A DNA stretch of 35,960 nucleotides from Candidatus Brocadiaceae bacterium. GTDB taxonomy: Bacteria > Planctomycetota > Brocadiia > SM23-32. Every line of letters starts with the position of its first letter. The first letter of the stretch is position 1. The notes under the pieces were generated by a model. That model did no database searches. It saw nothing but the letters and a program-made list of their open reading frames with translations, and was not told the DNA's origin. This document shows, piece by piece, positions 34,553-35,960 of the stretch. Location of the stretch: the NCBI GenBank assembly GCA_003551565.1, contig PUMZ01000305.1, positions 1-35,960 on the forward strand. Reading direction: 5' to 3'. A program made the position numbers and the translations under genes.

Positions 34553-35371
34553 ATGTCCGAGGTCCGGATAAGTCATGGGATAACCGCAGGGGACGGCAGG
34601 ACGCTGCTGGTTATTGCGGGTCCCTGCGTGATAGAATCCGCGCATCTGTGCCGGGAAATCGCCGTTTTTCTCAAGGATCTTTGCACCCGGCTGGAACTCC
34701 CCTTTGTTTTCAAGGCTTCTTTCGATAAAGCCAACCGGACGAGCATGCAGTCGTTTCGGGGGCCGGGTATCGGTAAGGGGCTGGAGGTGCTGGCGGGCGT
34801 GAAGGAGGATATTGGCGTTCCGGTCATTACCGACATCCATCTCCCCGATCAGGCCGCCAGGGCGGCGCAGGTGGTGGATATGCTGCAAATTCCGGCGTTT
34901 TTGTGCCGCCAGACCGACCTCGTGGCGGCCGCCGCCGAGACCGGCCTTCCCGTCAATATCAAGAAAGGACAGTTCATGGCGCCTCTGGATATGAAGGCGG
35001 TGCTGGATAAAGCCTCGCACCGGGGAAACGACCGGCTCCTGCTCTGTGAGAGGGGCACCTGCTTCGGGTACCACGACCTGGTGGCCGATATGCGGTCGAT
35101 CCCCGCGATGAAAGCGCTTGGCTGCCCGGTGATTTTCGATGCATCCCATTCGACGCAGAAACCCGGTGCGCTCGGCGACTCCAGCGGGGGGGAGAGGCAG
35201 TTTGCCCTGCCGCTTGCCAGGGCGGCCGTGGCCGCCGGGGCCGACGGCGTTTTTTTGGAAACCCATCCAAAACCGCAAGAAGGGCTCTCAGATGCCGCTA
35301 CCATGCTCCCGTTGCGCGATATGCCGGAGTTGCTCGGGCAACTCAAGGCGGTCTTCTCCGCTCTCCCGTGA
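34553..35371 (+). CDS. kdsA: 3-deoxy-8-phosphooctulonate synthase (KDO-8-phosphate synthase)
   Basis: The 272-aa DAHP/KDO8P synthase condenses phosphoenolpyruvate with arabinose 5-phosphate to make KDO 8-phosphate for the LPS inner core. Family blocks are LVIAGPCVIES (about 19-29), FKASFDKANRTS, RGPGIGKGL, TDIHLPDQ, PVNIKKGQFMAP, ERGTCFGYHDLVADMRS, FDASHSTQKPG and FLETHPKP. The Cys in AGPC (Cys25) with the downstream His, Glu and Asp marks the metal-dependent class rather than the E. coli Asn type. The ribosome site AAGGTGAGGTG precedes the ATG. It converges with the secretion gene at 35423. A KDO pathway implies a Gram-negative envelope. Confidence 0.95.
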   Translation: MSEVRISHGITAGDGRTLLVIAGPCVIESAHLCREIAVFLKDLCTRLELPFVFKASFDKANRTSMQSFRGPGIGKGLEVLAGVKEDIGVPVITDIHLPDQAARAAQVVDMLQIPAFLCRQTDLVAAAAETGLPVNIKKGQFMAPLDMKAVLDKASHRGNDRLLLCERGTCFGYHDLVADMRSIPAMKALGCPVIFDASHSTQKPGALGDSSGGERQFALPLARAAVAAGADGVFLETHPKPQEGLSDAATMLPLRDMPELLGQLKAVFSALP

Positions 35372-35422
35372 AGGCCGCGTCCCGCCCGGACCGGCAAACG
35401 TGGAACCTGGGATCGCGTCATG

Positions 35423-35960
35423 CTACACGAATCTGCCGATCTGCGCGAAGTAAGCGAAATACATGCGAAATATGAAGAAAATCATAAACCCCGCCACCAT
35501 GATCCAGATAAGTATGGCGCAGGCCGATGCCAGGACGGACAGCGCCTCTTCCGCCCTCTCGCCGTAATGCCGGGCAAGCCATTGCATCCGTTCCATCACA
35601 CTGCCGCTCTCTTCCGCAACGCCGACCACCGCGATGTATTCATCATCGAACAGGCCGGTTTTTTCCAGGGCCGCTGTGAGGCTCTCGCCTCCGGCTACGG
35701 CCGCCCCGGCCACCGGCGCACGTGCCTGGAATGCCGGATTGCCCGATGCACCGAAAGCCGTACGGAGCGCATCCTTTATATGCATGCCCGTCTCCAAAGT
35801 GAACTTGAAACACAGGCTGAAACGTGCAAGTGCCAGGGGACGCGCCACGCGCCACAGCAGGGGAATGCGCCACAGCAGTTCATGGACCCATCGGCTTCCA
35901 CCGCTGCGGCGGGTCAGCACCCACAGCGAAACAATGATGCCCGCCGGTATGCCGTATCCC
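35423..35960 (-). CDS. Type II secretion/type IV pilus F-family inner membrane protein, 5' end off the window
   Basis: The frame stays open past the right edge (35960). The ORF-track start at 35920 is an internal GTG (Val), and the upstream codons continue a hydrophobic stretch (GYGIPAGIIVSLWVL), so this is the C-terminal part of a longer gene. It contains one T2SF domain: RIPLLWRVARPLALARFSLCFKFTLETGMHIKDALRTA, LTAALEKTGLF, VAEESGSVMERMQWLARHY, ending in a long membrane segment (ASACAILIWIMVAGFMIFFIF). GspF/PilC proteins organise the inner-membrane platform of type II secretion systems or type IV pili. The 179 visible residues cover the second of the two repeats typical of the family. Neighbouring secretion genes would lie outside the window. 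Confidence 0.85.
   Translation of the reverse strand, partial: GYGIPAGIIVSLWVLTRRSGGSRWVHELLWRIPLLWRVARPLALARFSLCFKFTLETGMHIKDALRTAFGASGNPAFQARAPVAGAAVAGGESLTAALEKTGLFDDEYIAVVGVAEESGSVMERMQWLARHYGERAEEALSVLASACAILIWIMVAGFMIFFIFRMYFAYFAQIGRFV

Overview
The window (about 36 kb, moderately GC-rich, densely coding on both strands) looks like a chromosomal segment of a Gram-negative bacterium of the PVC superphylum, most likely Lentisphaerota, Kiritimatiellota or Planctomycetota. The evidence is the gene mix: a malectin-domain lipoprotein, a giant FAD oxidoreductase with a HEAT-like tail, several Gfo/Idh/MocA dehydrogenases, TIM-barrel sugar isomerases and URO-D-family proteins, an S1 sulfatase, a GH2 beta-galactosidase, a TPR protein fused to an RNA polymerase alpha-CTD-like domain, and kdsA, which implies LPS. 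The assignment is an inference from gene content only.

Layout. 1-232: an imperfect inverted repeat and a hairpin. 233-7587 (minus): a probable five-gene operon behind a good sigma-70-type promoter, Gfo/Idh/MocA dehydrogenase > sugar isomerase > valS > rpoD > pgmB, mixing sugar catabolism with core information genes. 7870-8368: tRNA-Phe(GAA) (plus) and tRNA-Val(GAC) (minus), each with its own promoter, flanking a small Hfq/LSm-like gene. 8475-14914 (plus): KDG-type sugar kinase, small dual-specificity phosphatase, sugar isomerase, an unrecognised 339-aa protein, a divergent argininosuccinate-synthase homologue and cinA. 15059-18773 (plus): a promoter whose -35 box lies in a 17-nt palindrome, driving a malectin lipoprotein and an abutting 967-aa double-FAD protein with a HEAT-like tail. 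18979-21094: a second Gfo/Idh/MocA gene and, convergently, a URO-D-family gene. 21569-24988 (plus): spore-photoproduct-lyase-like radical SAM protein, GlmU-C-like acyltransferase and glmM. 25078-31089: sulfatase (minus), URO-D-family protein and GH2 beta-galactosidase (plus). 31166-34358 (minus): TPR/alpha-CTD protein > ruvA > ruvB. 34553-35371: kdsA (plus). 35423-35960 (minus): a type II secretion/pilus F-family gene running off the window.

How the genes fit together. Polysaccharide and sugar use dominates: GH2 and sulfatase release sugars, Gfo/Idh/MocA and isomerase proteins oxidise and rearrange them, KDG kinase and beta-phosphoglucomutase feed central metabolism. Envelope synthesis (glmM with an acetyltransferase, kdsA) and housekeeping genes (valS, rpoD, ruvAB, tRNAs) are interleaved. 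Neither the sulfatase nor the beta-galactosidase shows an obvious signal peptide, which suggests that desulfation and hydrolysis happen in the cytoplasm.

The least explained parts are the malectin/double-FAD operon with its palindromic operator-like site, the ArgG-like protein with an altered PP-loop beside an unknown protein, the TPR/alpha-CTD fusion, and two URO-D-family proteins that lack both the HemE and the corrinoid-methyltransferase signatures. I saw no CRISPR array, transposase, integrase or phage gene.
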